The notes under the pieces were generated by a model. The model had not been told where the DNA came from, searched no databases, and worked only from the letters and a program-made list of their open reading frames with translations. Made by a program: the position numbers and the translations under genes. A stretch of 64,000 nucleotides of DNA, from positions 310,001 through 374,000 of the forward strand of contig NZ_CP062310.1 in assembly GCF_014876775.1 (NCBI RefSeq), in the 5' to 3' direction. This document shows, piece after piece, positions 50,999-59,266 of this stretch (the first letter of the stretch is position 1; every line of letters begins with the position of its first letter). The DNA is from Infirmifilum lucidum. GTDB taxonomy: Archaea; Thermoproteota; Thermoprotei; Thermofilales; Thermofilaceae.

Positions 50999-51394
50999 CT
51001 AGCCCTGAAACTGCGGGCTACGGCCAACTTTCGATTGTAATAGCATTAGTAGCTCTGCCTCCCTGAGCGACCCCCTAACCACGTCGACCTCTAGCCCAAA
51101 CGCCTCGAGCGCCGTGACGCCGAGCACGACTATTTCGTCCACCTCACCAAAGACCACGGGCACTGTCCTACGCCTGCCCATGAGCACAACTCCGGCCTCG
51201 CCGACGTCCCTCTCCACGTAGCCTCCGAAAGCCCTGAACCTCCTCCTCTCCAGGGGCTTCACGCCCAGCTTATCGAGTACCGACCTCGGTACCACCGTGT
51301 ATATGACCCCAGTGTCTACTAAGCCCTCAACCTCAACCACGTCCCCCGGGTTCACGGGGTTATACACCCCAAACCTAACCCTTATGAAGCCCAT
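50999..51394 (-). CDS. Retropepsin-like (clan AA) aspartic protease
   Basis: About 131 residues. VEGLVDTGVIYTVVP has the catalytic Asp; VLGVTALEAFGLEVDVV is the C-terminal motif; ERRRFRAFGGYVERD is the flap region. The start is one of two adjacent ATGs (51397/51394). It is upstream of and co-directional with the repeat protein at 50315. It is the closest parent of the remnant at 48511. Confidence 0.82.
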   Translation of the reverse strand: MGFIRVRFGVYNPVNPGDVVEVEGLVDTGVIYTVVPRSVLDKLGVKPLERRRFRAFGGYVERDVGEAGVVLMGRRRTVPVVFGEVDEIVVLGVTALEAFGLEVDVVRGSLREAELLMLLQSKVGRSPQFQG

Positions 51395-51545
51395 CATCTC
51401 CAGTACCCGTGGTTCGCATATAAGGGCTTCTACGACTAAAAGCCAAGGTAGAACCTTAAAGGACTCTAACTATGCGTTTCAAGCTTTATACACGTCACTG
51501 ACTTACCCAGCAAACGCCGTCGTCAGCTTTAGTAATATTAGAATA

Positions 51546-51665
51546 TTGGGGGTTGAAAAAAGGTCTATGGATTATGAGGAAAAGCCTTCGGTTGTTGGGA
51601 AGCAAGAAGAAGATACCTATGTGTTGACGTTGTTAACTCCTGAAGTTATTGATGAGTTGATTTAG
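51546..51665 (+). CDS. Possible small protein (39 residues)
   Basis: An A+T-richer stretch within the 394-bp gap 51395-51791. The frame from TTG 51546 (or ATG 51567) encodes a charged peptide ending LTLLTPEVIDELI. A TATA-like CTTTATACA lies about 55 nt upstream. No family recognised; could be an antitoxin-like small gene or a chance frame. Confidence 0.25.
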   Translation: MGVEKRSMDYEEKPSVVGKQEEDTYVLTLLTPEVIDELI

Positions 51666-51791
51666 AGGTGTGAGTAACAGTTTTGAAGATAAAGGTTAAG
51701 GTATGTTATGGAAGACTAATGAACCTGTCCAATAAGGTTACATCCCCAATAAACTAGCAAGCCAGGCCGCTGCGAAATAGTCAAAACAGGC

Positions 51792-52160
51792 CTAGAGCAG
51801 GTAGAGCTCCGTCTTCTCCAGCTCCCCCGTCCTCGGATTGATCCTCAGCCCAAGCCTTTCCAGTGCCGTTACCCCGAGCAATGCGTCGATACCCTCTGGC
51901 AGCTTGAGGTCATCCCACACCTCCACGTCCCCGTATACGACGAGTCCCATAACCTCGATCTCCCCGCCCCCAAACCTAACCTTAACAAGCCTACCATCGG
52001 GCAACCTTCTCAGCCTCTCGTGCCTCAACTCAATACCCAAGCCCTCAATTGCCCTAGACGCCGTGATCAAATCGCCGTAAAACCCAGTATCGACTAAGGC
52101 CCTAAGCACAGCCTCGCGAGAGACACCGCGAACCTTAACCTCGACAACTACAGAGCCCAT
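51792..52160 (-). CDS. Retropepsin-like (clan AA) aspartic protease
   Basis: A 122-residue protein from the ATG at 52160 (the frame is open to 52235 but the extra part is not family-like). ALVDTGFYGDLITAS has catalytic Asp24 in the DTGF form; DALLGVTALERLGLRINPRTG is the C-terminal motif. It is typical of the archaeal clan AA DTGF group. Confidence 0.85.
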   Translation of the reverse strand: MGSVVVEVKVRGVSREAVLRALVDTGFYGDLITASRAIEGLGIELRHERLRRLPDGRLVKVRFGGGEIEVMGLVVYGDVEVWDDLKLPEGIDALLGVTALERLGLRINPRTGELEKTELYLL

Positions 52161-52195
52161 TGAGCAGCGGACGTGAACCCAGGATTTAAATCCTA

Positions 52196-52524
52196 TCACA
52201 CAGAGACTACCACAGTCGCGCCCGGCCTTGTCCACGCGGCTATGTCACAGTCGGGTCTCCTGAGACCCCGTTGCCAAATAAATAGCCTCTCAACGGCCTC
52301 CACTACCTCCTCGACAATGGGCAACACCCATCCCGTAGAGGACACGCCCAAATCCCCATAGGAGCCTCCTCAAGCCCAGTCTGGCACACTATAGCCACGG
52401 CGTCGAGGACATTCTGCAGGAAGGCGTAGAGCTCCTACCTGAGCGCCTCGCTCCTGGGCGGGTTCAAGCCCCTAGCCCTCCTGGCGCTGTTCAAGGCCTC
52501 GGCCAAAACCGCCTTTACCTCCAC
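52196..52524 (-). pseudogene. Broken gene with internal stop and frameshift
   Basis: From GTG 52524 the minus strand reads MEVKAVLAEALNSARRARG, hits a TAG, continues in frame as ELYAFLQNVLDAVAIVCQTG, then needs a frame change near 52350 to continue as GWVLPIVEEVVEAVERLF and stops at 52196. Each piece is protein-like and helical, so this looks like a decayed gene. Family not recognised. It fills the gap between the protease gene and the VapC gene. Confidence 0.45.
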
Positions 52525-52680
52525 GGCTCAAAACTCCACGTGTCCTTTTATTTCCCTTGCTACCACCTGCCAGCGAACGTCACCGAGGCGCCCTTACAAC
52601 TGCTCGTCCTCTGAGCCGGGAGAGGTGAGTGCGCCCGGAAAACTTGGTAGTAAAGGGGGTTACTGTCCCCTAATAGGGCG

Positions 52681-53163
52681 TTAAGAGGATCCAGGCCCCA
52701 CGTACGATGGACTCAGGTACTCGCTTCTCAACCCTTCCTCAACGGCTACTTCGTGCAAGCGTTTGTCTCCGGTCATGAAATGTGCGGCGTTGACGTACTT
52801 AGCACTAGCTATCTGCAGGGCGTCGGCCTCGTATATGTGGTGTTTTTCGAGGAGCTTCCAGCTCTCCTTGAGGACGCCGATCTTCAACGGGATTACTAGG
52901 GCAAGACCCAGCTTTACCATCCTCCTGGCCTCGAGCACGAACCTCCTCCTGGCCAACTCGTAAGCCTCGCCGCTTAGCCTGCCAGAGGCCCTGGCGCGGT
53001 CTAGAGCGCCCAGGACTTCGCCGATATTCCATACACTGTAGGATAGAACTAGCTCCCCGGAGTAGGCCTTCAGGAAGACCTCCCTGACTCTACTGCTCCC
53101 AGGCTCCCTGACGTACCTCTTCAACACGGCACTGCTGTCAAGATACACTACCTGACCTACCAT
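52681..53163 (-). CDS. PIN-domain ribonuclease toxin (VapC type)
   Basis: A 160-residue PIN protein. VVYLDSSAVLKRYV (Asp9), WNIGEVLGAL (Glu), YEADALQIASA (Asp) and MTGDKRLHEVA (Asp) supply the four acidic metal ligands. It overlaps the RHH antitoxin gene by 26 bp. Confidence 0.9.
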   Translation of the reverse strand: MVGQVVYLDSSAVLKRYVREPGSSRVREVFLKAYSGELVLSYSVWNIGEVLGALDRARASGRLSGEAYELARRRFVLEARRMVKLGLALVIPLKIGVLKESWKLLEKHHIYEADALQIASAKYVNAAHFMTGDKRLHEVAVEEGLRSEYLSPSYVGPGSS

Positions 53164-53404
53164 CCCTCAAAACCCTGACCAGCTCGCTTACTAAGCCGCT
53201 TGGCTCCACTGGTTCAAAATCTACCTCATAGTCCTCGGAGCTGACTAGCTCCGATACCGCCCTGAGAAGAGCCTCGCCGAGCAACTCGTCCCTGATAACG
53301 TCCTCGAGGAGCCTACTCACCTCCACGCCCCTGCTCCTCGCGTATCTCTTGAAGCTCTCCCATAGCTCCCTATCCACGTAGATGCTGGTCTTTGCCTTAG
53401 CCAC
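53138..53404 (-). CDS. Ribbon-helix-helix antitoxin (VapB-like)
   Basis: About 88 residues. AKTSIYVDRELWESFKRYA is a ribbon-helix-helix strand and first helix, followed by VEVSRLLEDVIRDELL. The acidic C-terminal half would bind the PIN toxin. The GTG at 53404 is chosen because AGGAGG lies about 8 nt upstream; GTG 53413 is in frame but too close to that site. Confidence 0.82.
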   Translation of the reverse strand: MAKAKTSIYVDRELWESFKRYARSRGVEVSRLLEDVIRDELLGEALLRAVSELVSSEDYEVDFEPVEPSGLVSELVRVLRDGRSGSVS

Positions 53405-53573
53405 CTCCACCACCTCCTATACCAATAATACCGATGAAAGTATAAAAAGTTGTCCAAGTAAAGCTAGTAGCTTGCCCCCGAGTTAGACGGCCTTACCGCT
53501 ATACGGAGATTTTGATAAAAATAGCAACACTCTTCACTTGAGGAATGATAAAATGCGCAGACAAGCTAGAACG

Positions 53574-53898
53574 TTAAACGGCGAGTAACGCCCCCGTCTT
53601 CCCAAGCTGCCTTGTTACCGGGTCTACCTCGAGCCTGAGACCCTCCAGCGCGTCTACTCCGAGAACCTCCGCATCGCCCTCTTCCGCGAAGACCACTACC
53701 CGCGTCGCCTTCTCCCCCATACACTCCACCCCTAAACCTCCACCTAGTCACGGGCTTCACGCCTATAGCCTCCAAGCGGCTACGCTTGACCCAGGTATAA
53801 CTCGAGCCAGTGTCTACAACTAACTCGAGGCCCATGCAAGCCTTCACATCACTGGGGTTGCATATCCTCACATTAGCTATAGTGTGGCCTAGGAGCAT
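53574..53898 (-). pseudogene. Frameshifted retropepsin-like aspartic protease
   Basis: The first part reads MLLGHTIANVRICNP and ELVVDTGSSYTWV (catalytic Asp29) up to TRWRFRGG. Near 53735 a frame change is needed, after which the same strand encodes ATRVVVFAEEGDAEVLGVDA and LEGLRLEVDPVTR, the family C terminus, stopping at 53574. About ten flap residues are also missing. It is either a genuine pseudogene or a sequencing error. Confidence 0.65.
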
Positions 53899-54287
53899 GC
53901 ACCCGTGTAGAGTTATACCCGCTAATTCTAAAGCTTTCCCCCGCGTGGCATGCTGCCTACAGTGCTATAGATCCCCGACCCCCCAAGCCCGAGTTGCCGG
54001 GAGTACCGGTACAAAGCAGATAGCTCGGCTGAGCCCTCGACAGCCCTAGACGATGCTACAGGAGTTTAACAGCGCCTATGTTTTCCGTGCCCATGAGCGC
54101 CTTAAAGGACATTAGTTTAGAAGAGGCGCCCTTAAACGCGAGAATGCCCGGCTAATTGTTAAACTTCAGGGCATCCCGGGCTAGGAACACGTACATTAGA
54201 AGTTCCTTATAAAGCCACGACTCAGAGGAATGCCTGAGGCTCAATAAAAACTTTTTAACTTTTGAGTCTGGATTCCTCGGAGTTAAA
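53899..54287. other. Gene-free region upstream of the isomerase-like gene
   Basis: No gene seen in 389 bp. GCCCGG and CCGGGC (about 54147-54181) could form a 6-bp stem with a long loop. ATAAAAACTTTTTAA (about 54245-54259) is a TATA-like element for the 54288 gene. Part of the left end (about 53899-53940) is similar to 57619-57655, next to another remnant of the same protease family. Confidence 0.4.
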
Positions 54288-55532
54288 GTGGGGCGTGTAT
54301 ACTTAATTCCCGTGGCTTCACCGTTGCACGACCCCCAAGCAGTTAACGAGGTCTTAAACCAGTATGTGGGAGCCCTTGGAAAACACGTTGATAAAGTCTC
54401 TAAGATCGTGACTTCTGAAGGAGAACTAAGCAACGTAGGCGTAACCGGCGAAGACCTAGCCCTAGTCGCCGTGCTGACGGGCGGCAGTGAAAACTTGATA
54501 GTTAGGGTGTCTGACCTCGCCGGCTATACAGTGCTATTACCCCACAAGACTATGAATAGCTTGCCAGCCTCTCTAGAGGCGTACGCCACGCTAACCGCGT
54601 CAGGCAAGCGGTCTTCGCTAATCGTAGAGTGGCCTCCGAGCGGCAAAGTCCTCGACTTCATTAATGCCTGGAGAGCCGCGTCAAGGCTCTCCAGCTTGAA
54701 GTTAGGGCTTATCGGAGAGCCCTCGCCTTGGCTGACCTACAGCTCGGGAACCGAAGTTGAGAGCAGGCTGAAAGAGCTCTTCAGCAACATGGAGTTCGTC
54801 AGGGTAGATCTCGAGAAACTCTACGAAGAGGCGGGCAGGGTTCCCGACTCAGAAGTTCCAAGTCTAGTTGAGAACGTGTTTAGAGGTGCTACGAGGAGCT
54901 CCGTAGCTAGGGAAGAGCTCGTGAAACCTCTCAAGATATACCTAGCTTTAAAGAGCATAATTAGTAGCTACGGGCTAGACGCTATAACGATAAGGTGCTT
55001 CGACGTGATTAAAGAGCTAAAGACCACCGCCTGCCTGCCGCTAGCCCTATTGAACTCCGAGGGCTTCACCGCAGGATGTGAAGGCGATCTACCGGCAGTC
55101 GTAACAATGTACCTAGCTTCTAAGCTAAGCAACGCGCCTGTCTTCATGGGCAACTTAGCCTGGGCTGAAGGCAATGAAGTTCTAATGGCCCACTGCACCA
55201 TAGCCTTAAAGCTTACCAGCGCTTACGAGCTAAAAACGCACTTCGAGTCCGGCCTAGGCGTAGGCATAGCTGGTCTCATACCCGAAGGCTCTAGAGTAAC
55301 TATGGCCAGGTTAGACCCCATAACTAAGACCTTGAGGTTCGCCGTGGGCACGGTAACTTCAGGAGTTCCTTCAAGCACTCAACACTGCAGGACTCAAGTT
55401 AGGATAAGACTTGACGCTGACTCGAAGAACTTAACAGAGCATCCTATAGGTAACCACTACGTTCTAGCGTTCAAGGACATTTCGGACAGGCTCAGATACG
55501 TCGCTGAAATACTTGGTTTAGCTGCCGATTGA
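54288..55532 (+). CDS. L-fucose/L-arabinose isomerase-like protein
   Basis: A 414-residue protein resembling the FucI/AraI-type sugar isomerases (COG2407-like): GLDAITIRCFDVIKEL, ACLPLALLNSEGFTAGCEGD (metal-ligand Glu/Asp region) and a C-terminal His/Glu-rich domain with NHYVLAF. It should be a cytoplasmic ketol-isomerase; the sugar is unknown. It stands alone, with its own TATA element, at the border of the TA island and the glycan cluster. GTG start. Confidence 0.65.
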   Translation: MGRVYLIPVASPLHDPQAVNEVLNQYVGALGKHVDKVSKIVTSEGELSNVGVTGEDLALVAVLTGGSENLIVRVSDLAGYTVLLPHKTMNSLPASLEAYATLTASGKRSSLIVEWPPSGKVLDFINAWRAASRLSSLKLGLIGEPSPWLTYSSGTEVESRLKELFSNMEFVRVDLEKLYEEAGRVPDSEVPSLVENVFRGATRSSVAREELVKPLKIYLALKSIISSYGLDAITIRCFDVIKELKTTACLPLALLNSEGFTAGCEGDLPAVVTMYLASKLSNAPVFMGNLAWAEGNEVLMAHCTIALKLTSAYELKTHFESGLGVGIAGLIPEGSRVTMARLDPITKTLRFAVGTVTSGVPSSTQHCRTQVRIRLDADSKNLTEHPIGNHYVLAFKDISDRLRYVAEILGLAAD

Positions 55533-55644
55533 TGTATCAGTGTAATAGCCCCCCCCCATCAACGTCTCCTAAAAGTCATTAAAGTCATTCCAGCAAATTC
55601 GCTTGACCAAACTTTCTAAAAAGCAACGTCCAATAAAAGACTGG

Positions 55645-56541
55645 CTAGTACGTTTCCCTAGTAAGCTTCGACGTCAGAAGCCTACCCGCACGCCTGCTCG
55701 CCAAGGCCCTGACGAGGTTCACGGAGGTAGACCTTGCGAGCCCGTCCTCGAATATCTTCCTGAGCAGGAGCCCCGCCCACGCGCCGGCCGGGATCCTGTA
55801 GGGCACCCTAATCCCGGCGCTCTCCACCAGCCTGTTCAGCCTCATGGCGTACTCCAGGGCCGGCTCGCACTTCAGCTCCTCCGCCAGCCTCCTGGTCTCT
55901 CCCGTGGCCCACTTCTTGACCGTGTAGTAGTCGTTCAGCGTGTACAGCTTCTCCTTGTAGACGGCGTGGGCCGCCGCCACCAGTGCCTCGGCATACGTGC
56001 TCAGGCTCCTCACCTCCACGCCGCCATACTCCGCCAGGCCCGCGTGCTCCAGGAGCCTCTGGCCGTCCATCAGTATGGCACCGCCCAGGCTCGGGTGCAC
56101 GTACAAGTCCACTACAGACCCGCCCCTCACCAAGGTCACGCAGTAGGGGTCTTTGACGGCAACCTCAAAGCCCAGGCTGATAAGCCGCTTGGCTGCTTGG
56201 ACAGCCTGGCCCGCCCTGACGAGGAGGTCTACGTCTGCCGGGACGTACGCTACGGGCTTAACGAGCTTGAAGAAAGCGTAGTCAAGGCCCCTTAAAGCCC
56301 CCGCAATGAGCTGGACAGTCCTCACCCTCTCCTTCAGGCTATTCTCCTGCGCCTCCCTCAAATGGTTCTGGACGTTTAAAGCCCTTAAAACGTGGAGGAG
56401 GATCTTATTCCTCCTGGCGTGCTCAATAAGGACATCCAGGTCGCCCAGCCGGACACCCCTACCCTCCAGCACGGCGATCAAAGCCTCCTCAACACCTCTC
56501 TTCTCTCTATCATCAGCATGTTTCCAAGTACTTATACTCAT
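55645..56541 (-). CDS. Nucleotidyltransferase-fold protein, GC-rich paralogue
   Basis: A 298-residue protein similar to the uncharacterised NTP_transf_5 family found in polysaccharide clusters. The core is VPADVDLLVRAGQAVQAAKR (G/A-DVDLLV is the metal-binding strand) and VVDLYVHPSLGGAIL. It is about two-thirds identical by eye to the protein at 57668-58360 but uses GC-rich codons. It has about 60 extra C-terminal residues ending in RRAGRLLTSKL. Role in surface-glycan assembly is inferred from neighbours. Confidence 0.7.
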   Translation of the reverse strand: MSISTWKHADDREKRGVEEALIAVLEGRGVRLGDLDVLIEHARRNKILLHVLRALNVQNHLREAQENSLKERVRTVQLIAGALRGLDYAFFKLVKPVAYVPADVDLLVRAGQAVQAAKRLISLGFEVAVKDPYCVTLVRGGSVVDLYVHPSLGGAILMDGQRLLEHAGLAEYGGVEVRSLSTYAEALVAAAHAVYKEKLYTLNDYYTVKKWATGETRRLAEELKCEPALEYAMRLNRLVESAGIRVPYRIPAGAWAGLLLRKIFEDGLARSTSVNLVRALASRRAGRLLTSKLTRETY

Positions 56542-56598
56542 CTACTCATCATATAAGTAGAAGTCTCCTTTGTAATACATGAGCCTCCCTAATATCTC

Positions 56599-57501
56599 CT
56601 ATTTAATTAATAAATCTTTTAGACCCTTAAGGAAAACATATAATGCCTCTCTGAAGGATTTCCTCTTCAAAATATAATTTGCCAATGTTCGTTCTTTGAT
56701 AGCTAAAGCCATAGCTATCAAATTTAATTCTTTCTCACTTAATTCATTATAAAATGCTGAACACATCGCATGCAATGTCTTTATTTCTCTATCTATACTG
56801 AAAATAAATTTATCGAAGGAAAAATCCTTTGAAAAGGTTAAGTTCGAGTCATGAGCTCTATAAAAAGGAGAAGTTTCTTCTACATATTTTGTTCGAAATT
56901 TTTTTAGACAAACAAAACCTAACAACCAATCTTCGTAAATCCAATCGTAATATCTTGAAGTTAGATATCTATATGAGATATCTATATAATAATTGGCTAC
57001 TTTTCTAGAAATTAAAATACTACTTATATCTATATAATTACCTTTGATTATCTTTTCAGGTTTAAGATAATCCTTTGGTACTCGTACTAGCTTTCCGATT
57101 ACAACGCCATTCTTATCAAATACTGTAGGATTTGTGAAGCAACAGTCATAATTAACGCAATTTTCAACCATCTTTGAAATATAGTTAGAGGGATATATGT
57201 TGTCATAATCTAAGAAAAAAATTAGGTCACCGGAGGCTAATTCTAAACCTTTTAACATAGCTCTATAGGCGGACATATGTCTATGAACATAAATTTTTAA
57301 ATCGATATTTTTAGATTGAAACTTGAAATTTTTAAGCCTTTCCAGGATTTCATCAGTTTCAGACCCACGATCATAAAGTAATAACGTTTCTATCTTACCT
57401 TTAAAATCTTGTGAGTCAATTGATTGAAGTGCATCGAATACATAGTTATTTGGATTATAAGTTCTTATAATAATTGAAATTTTCTGAAAATCACCTTCCA
57501 T
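56599..57501 (-). CDS. Family 2 glycosyltransferase, A+T-rich
   Basis: A 300-residue GT-A fold glycosyltransferase: ISIIIRTYNPNNYV start, DLIFFLDYDNIYPSNYIS (DxD-type motif) and a C-terminal helical region. Its DNA is strikingly richer in A+T than the surrounding genes (many AAA, ATA, TTT codons), which indicates recent transfer from another source. Cytoplasmic or membrane-associated; sugar donor unknown. Confidence 0.8.
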   Translation of the reverse strand: MEGDFQKISIIIRTYNPNNYVFDALQSIDSQDFKGKIETLLLYDRGSETDEILERLKNFKFQSKNIDLKIYVHRHMSAYRAMLKGLELASGDLIFFLDYDNIYPSNYISKMVENCVNYDCCFTNPTVFDKNGVVIGKLVRVPKDYLKPEKIIKGNYIDISSILISRKVANYYIDISYRYLTSRYYDWIYEDWLLGFVCLKKFRTKYVEETSPFYRAHDSNLTFSKDFSFDKFIFSIDREIKTLHAMCSAFYNELSEKELNLIAMALAIKERTLANYILKRKSFREALYVFLKGLKDLLIK

Positions 57502-57574
57502 TATTAATCACCCTGAATTACTATATATTATCTTTGGCTTTTATAAATAAGTAACTTTGAATGGTAAAGCCAAA

Positions 57575-57618
57575 GCATATCTTCACATTAGCTATGGTGT
57601 GGTTTAACGATGAACACC
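57575..57618 (-). pseudogene. Remnant of a clan AA protease N terminus
   Basis: The minus strand reads NHTIANVKIC, matching GHTIANVRIC at the start of the frameshifted protease at 53898, and the upstream flank (57619-57655, with AAAGCTTTCC) also matches 53899-53940. The rest of the gene is gone. It marks a duplication or recombination end between the TA island and the glycan cluster. Confidence 0.5.
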
Positions 57619-57667
57619 TAATATAAAAATCGCATTTACAACTTTTAAAGCTTTCCATACTCTTCCC

Positions 57668-58360
57668 TCATACGACACATTCTATCTGCCGGTTCAATTC
57701 TGTAGCATATTCTAGGGCTGGCTTATATTTTAGCTCCTCTGCCAATCTTATGGTTTCACTTGTAGCCCATTTTTTGACAGTATAATAATCATTTAGTGTG
57801 TATAACTTTTCCTTGTATATAGCGTGAGCAGCCGCTATTAGGGCTTCAGCATAAGCGCTCAAGCTTCTTATCTCTATACCCTCATATTCCATTAAGCTCG
57901 TATGCTCTAAGAGCTTTTGACCGTCCAATAATATGGCACCACCTAAGCTTGGATGCACATATAAGTCTACTATAGACTCGCCCCTTACCAAAGTTATACA
58001 ATAGGGATCTTTAACTACAACCTTATAGCCTAAACTAATAAGCTGCTTAGCCGCATAAACAGCTTGACTCGCCTTGATAAGAAGGTCTATATCTGCTGGA
58101 ACATACACTACAGGCTTAACAAGCTTAAAGAAAGCATAATCATAACCCTTTAAAACCTTTGTGATGAGCTGAACTGTCCTTACTCTCTCCTTTAGACTAT
58201 TCTCCTGTAACTCTCTCAAAGAATTTTGAATGTTTAACACCCTTAAAATCTGAAGAAGAACCTTATTCTTATTGGCATATTCAATGAGAACTTCTAGGTT
58301 ATTTAACTGAACATTCTTACCATCCAACATAGCAATCAAAACCCCCTCAACACTATCCAT
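57668..58360 (-). CDS. Nucleotidyltransferase-fold protein, A+T-rich truncated paralogue
   Basis: About 230 residues, closely matching residues 20-250 of the protein at 55645: VPADIDLLIKASQAVYAAKQ, VKDPYCITLVRG, VDLYVHPSLGGAILLDGQ, LYTLNDYYTVKKWAT. Synonymous codons are strongly A+T biased and the C-terminal 60 residues are missing; it ends LNRQIECVV. ATG at 58360 preferred to GTG 58369. It flanks the A+T-rich glycosyltransferase on the other side. Confidence 0.7.
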   Translation of the reverse strand: MDSVEGVLIAMLDGKNVQLNNLEVLIEYANKNKVLLQILRVLNIQNSLRELQENSLKERVRTVQLITKVLKGYDYAFFKLVKPVVYVPADIDLLIKASQAVYAAKQLISLGYKVVVKDPYCITLVRGESIVDLYVHPSLGGAILLDGQKLLEHTSLMEYEGIEIRSLSAYAEALIAAAHAIYKEKLYTLNDYYTVKKWATSETIRLAEELKYKPALEYATELNRQIECVV

Positions 58361-58461
58361 CGAACCCACTTTAGCAAAAACAAGAGTTTAGAAGGGAAAA
58401 TTCAAGCAGAGATGCTGAAAACCTACTAGCCATCTATATATTACCCAACGACTTTCCCAAC

Positions 58462-59082
58462 TTATGAACACTGCTTTACTAAGTCATATAAGATTCTAGC
58501 AGACTCCGCTACAGTCTTTCCCGTCGTATCTATTACTTGTGCATTTATAGCTTTAGCTATTTTATCGTACAGCTCAAGCTGCTTAACTATGAACCCAGAA
58601 CCCACATCATTCCTCCTCTTAGCCAGCTCGGCTTCAGACGCCCTCACATAAACTTTAACACTCGCCTTCTCCGACAACGCTAACAGGAACCTCGCCTCCA
58701 AACTCCTCAAATAGCTTACGTCTCTTGTAGTAAGTGAAACCCAGACTATGAAGTCAGGCAAATACCTCTCAGCTATCACACAATAGCCGAGCAATCTGGG
58801 CAAAATAAACCTTGAAAGAATAACTGGGATAACGGACGCGAACTCCAAGAGCTGCCACAACCTCCTCATCTTCCGGGGAATAGAAATATTGTAGTACGGG
58901 TTGTCGCGGCCCCTAAAAGCCCAAAACCTGGACAGAAAAACGGCAAGCAAGGAGGCGAGCGTGTGGGTGCCCCTCATCCAGGAAACTCTAACCCTAAAAC
59001 CCCTCCGGGTAAGCACTTCAGCGAGAACCCTGGCCAAACTACTCTTACCAGAGCCATCGGGGCCAAAAAGGCAAATTATCAT
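58462..59082 (-). CDS. P-loop kinase, thymidylate-kinase-like
   Basis: A 206-residue P-loop protein. Walker A is FGPDGSGKSSLARVL at the very N terminus; YCVIAERYLPDFIVW resembles the DRY segment of thymidylate kinases; a lid with Arg-rich AELAKRRND follows. Relatives occur in exopolysaccharide clusters, where the phosphate acceptor is unknown. ATG start at 59082. Confidence 0.72.
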   Translation of the reverse strand: MIICLFGPDGSGKSSLARVLAEVLTRRGFRVRVSWMRGTHTLASLLAVFLSRFWAFRGRDNPYYNISIPRKMRRLWQLLEFASVIPVILSRFILPRLLGYCVIAERYLPDFIVWVSLTTRDVSYLRSLEARFLLALSEKASVKVYVRASEAELAKRRNDVGSGFIVKQLELYDKIAKAINAQVIDTTGKTVAESARILYDLVKQCS

Positions 59083-59266
59083 ATTCCACCATCTTGTTAC
59101 CTATTCCTTTAGCAGCCAATAACACAAAGACTTCAAAACAGACTGTCAAAGAATGAGGTCTTCAGTTTGTAAAGACGTAGAGACTGCATGCCTTCATATC
59201 TGACCATTTCAAAGCATTAGTGATATACCCAAACTATTCAGGAGAAATATTTCTAGCGCTCAAAGA

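Noticed and set aside
50330-51002. Two long + strand frames across the 75-bp repeats
   Set aside because: They repeat with the same period because the DNA repeats; the minus-strand frame has a normal helical protein and coupling to the upstream gene.
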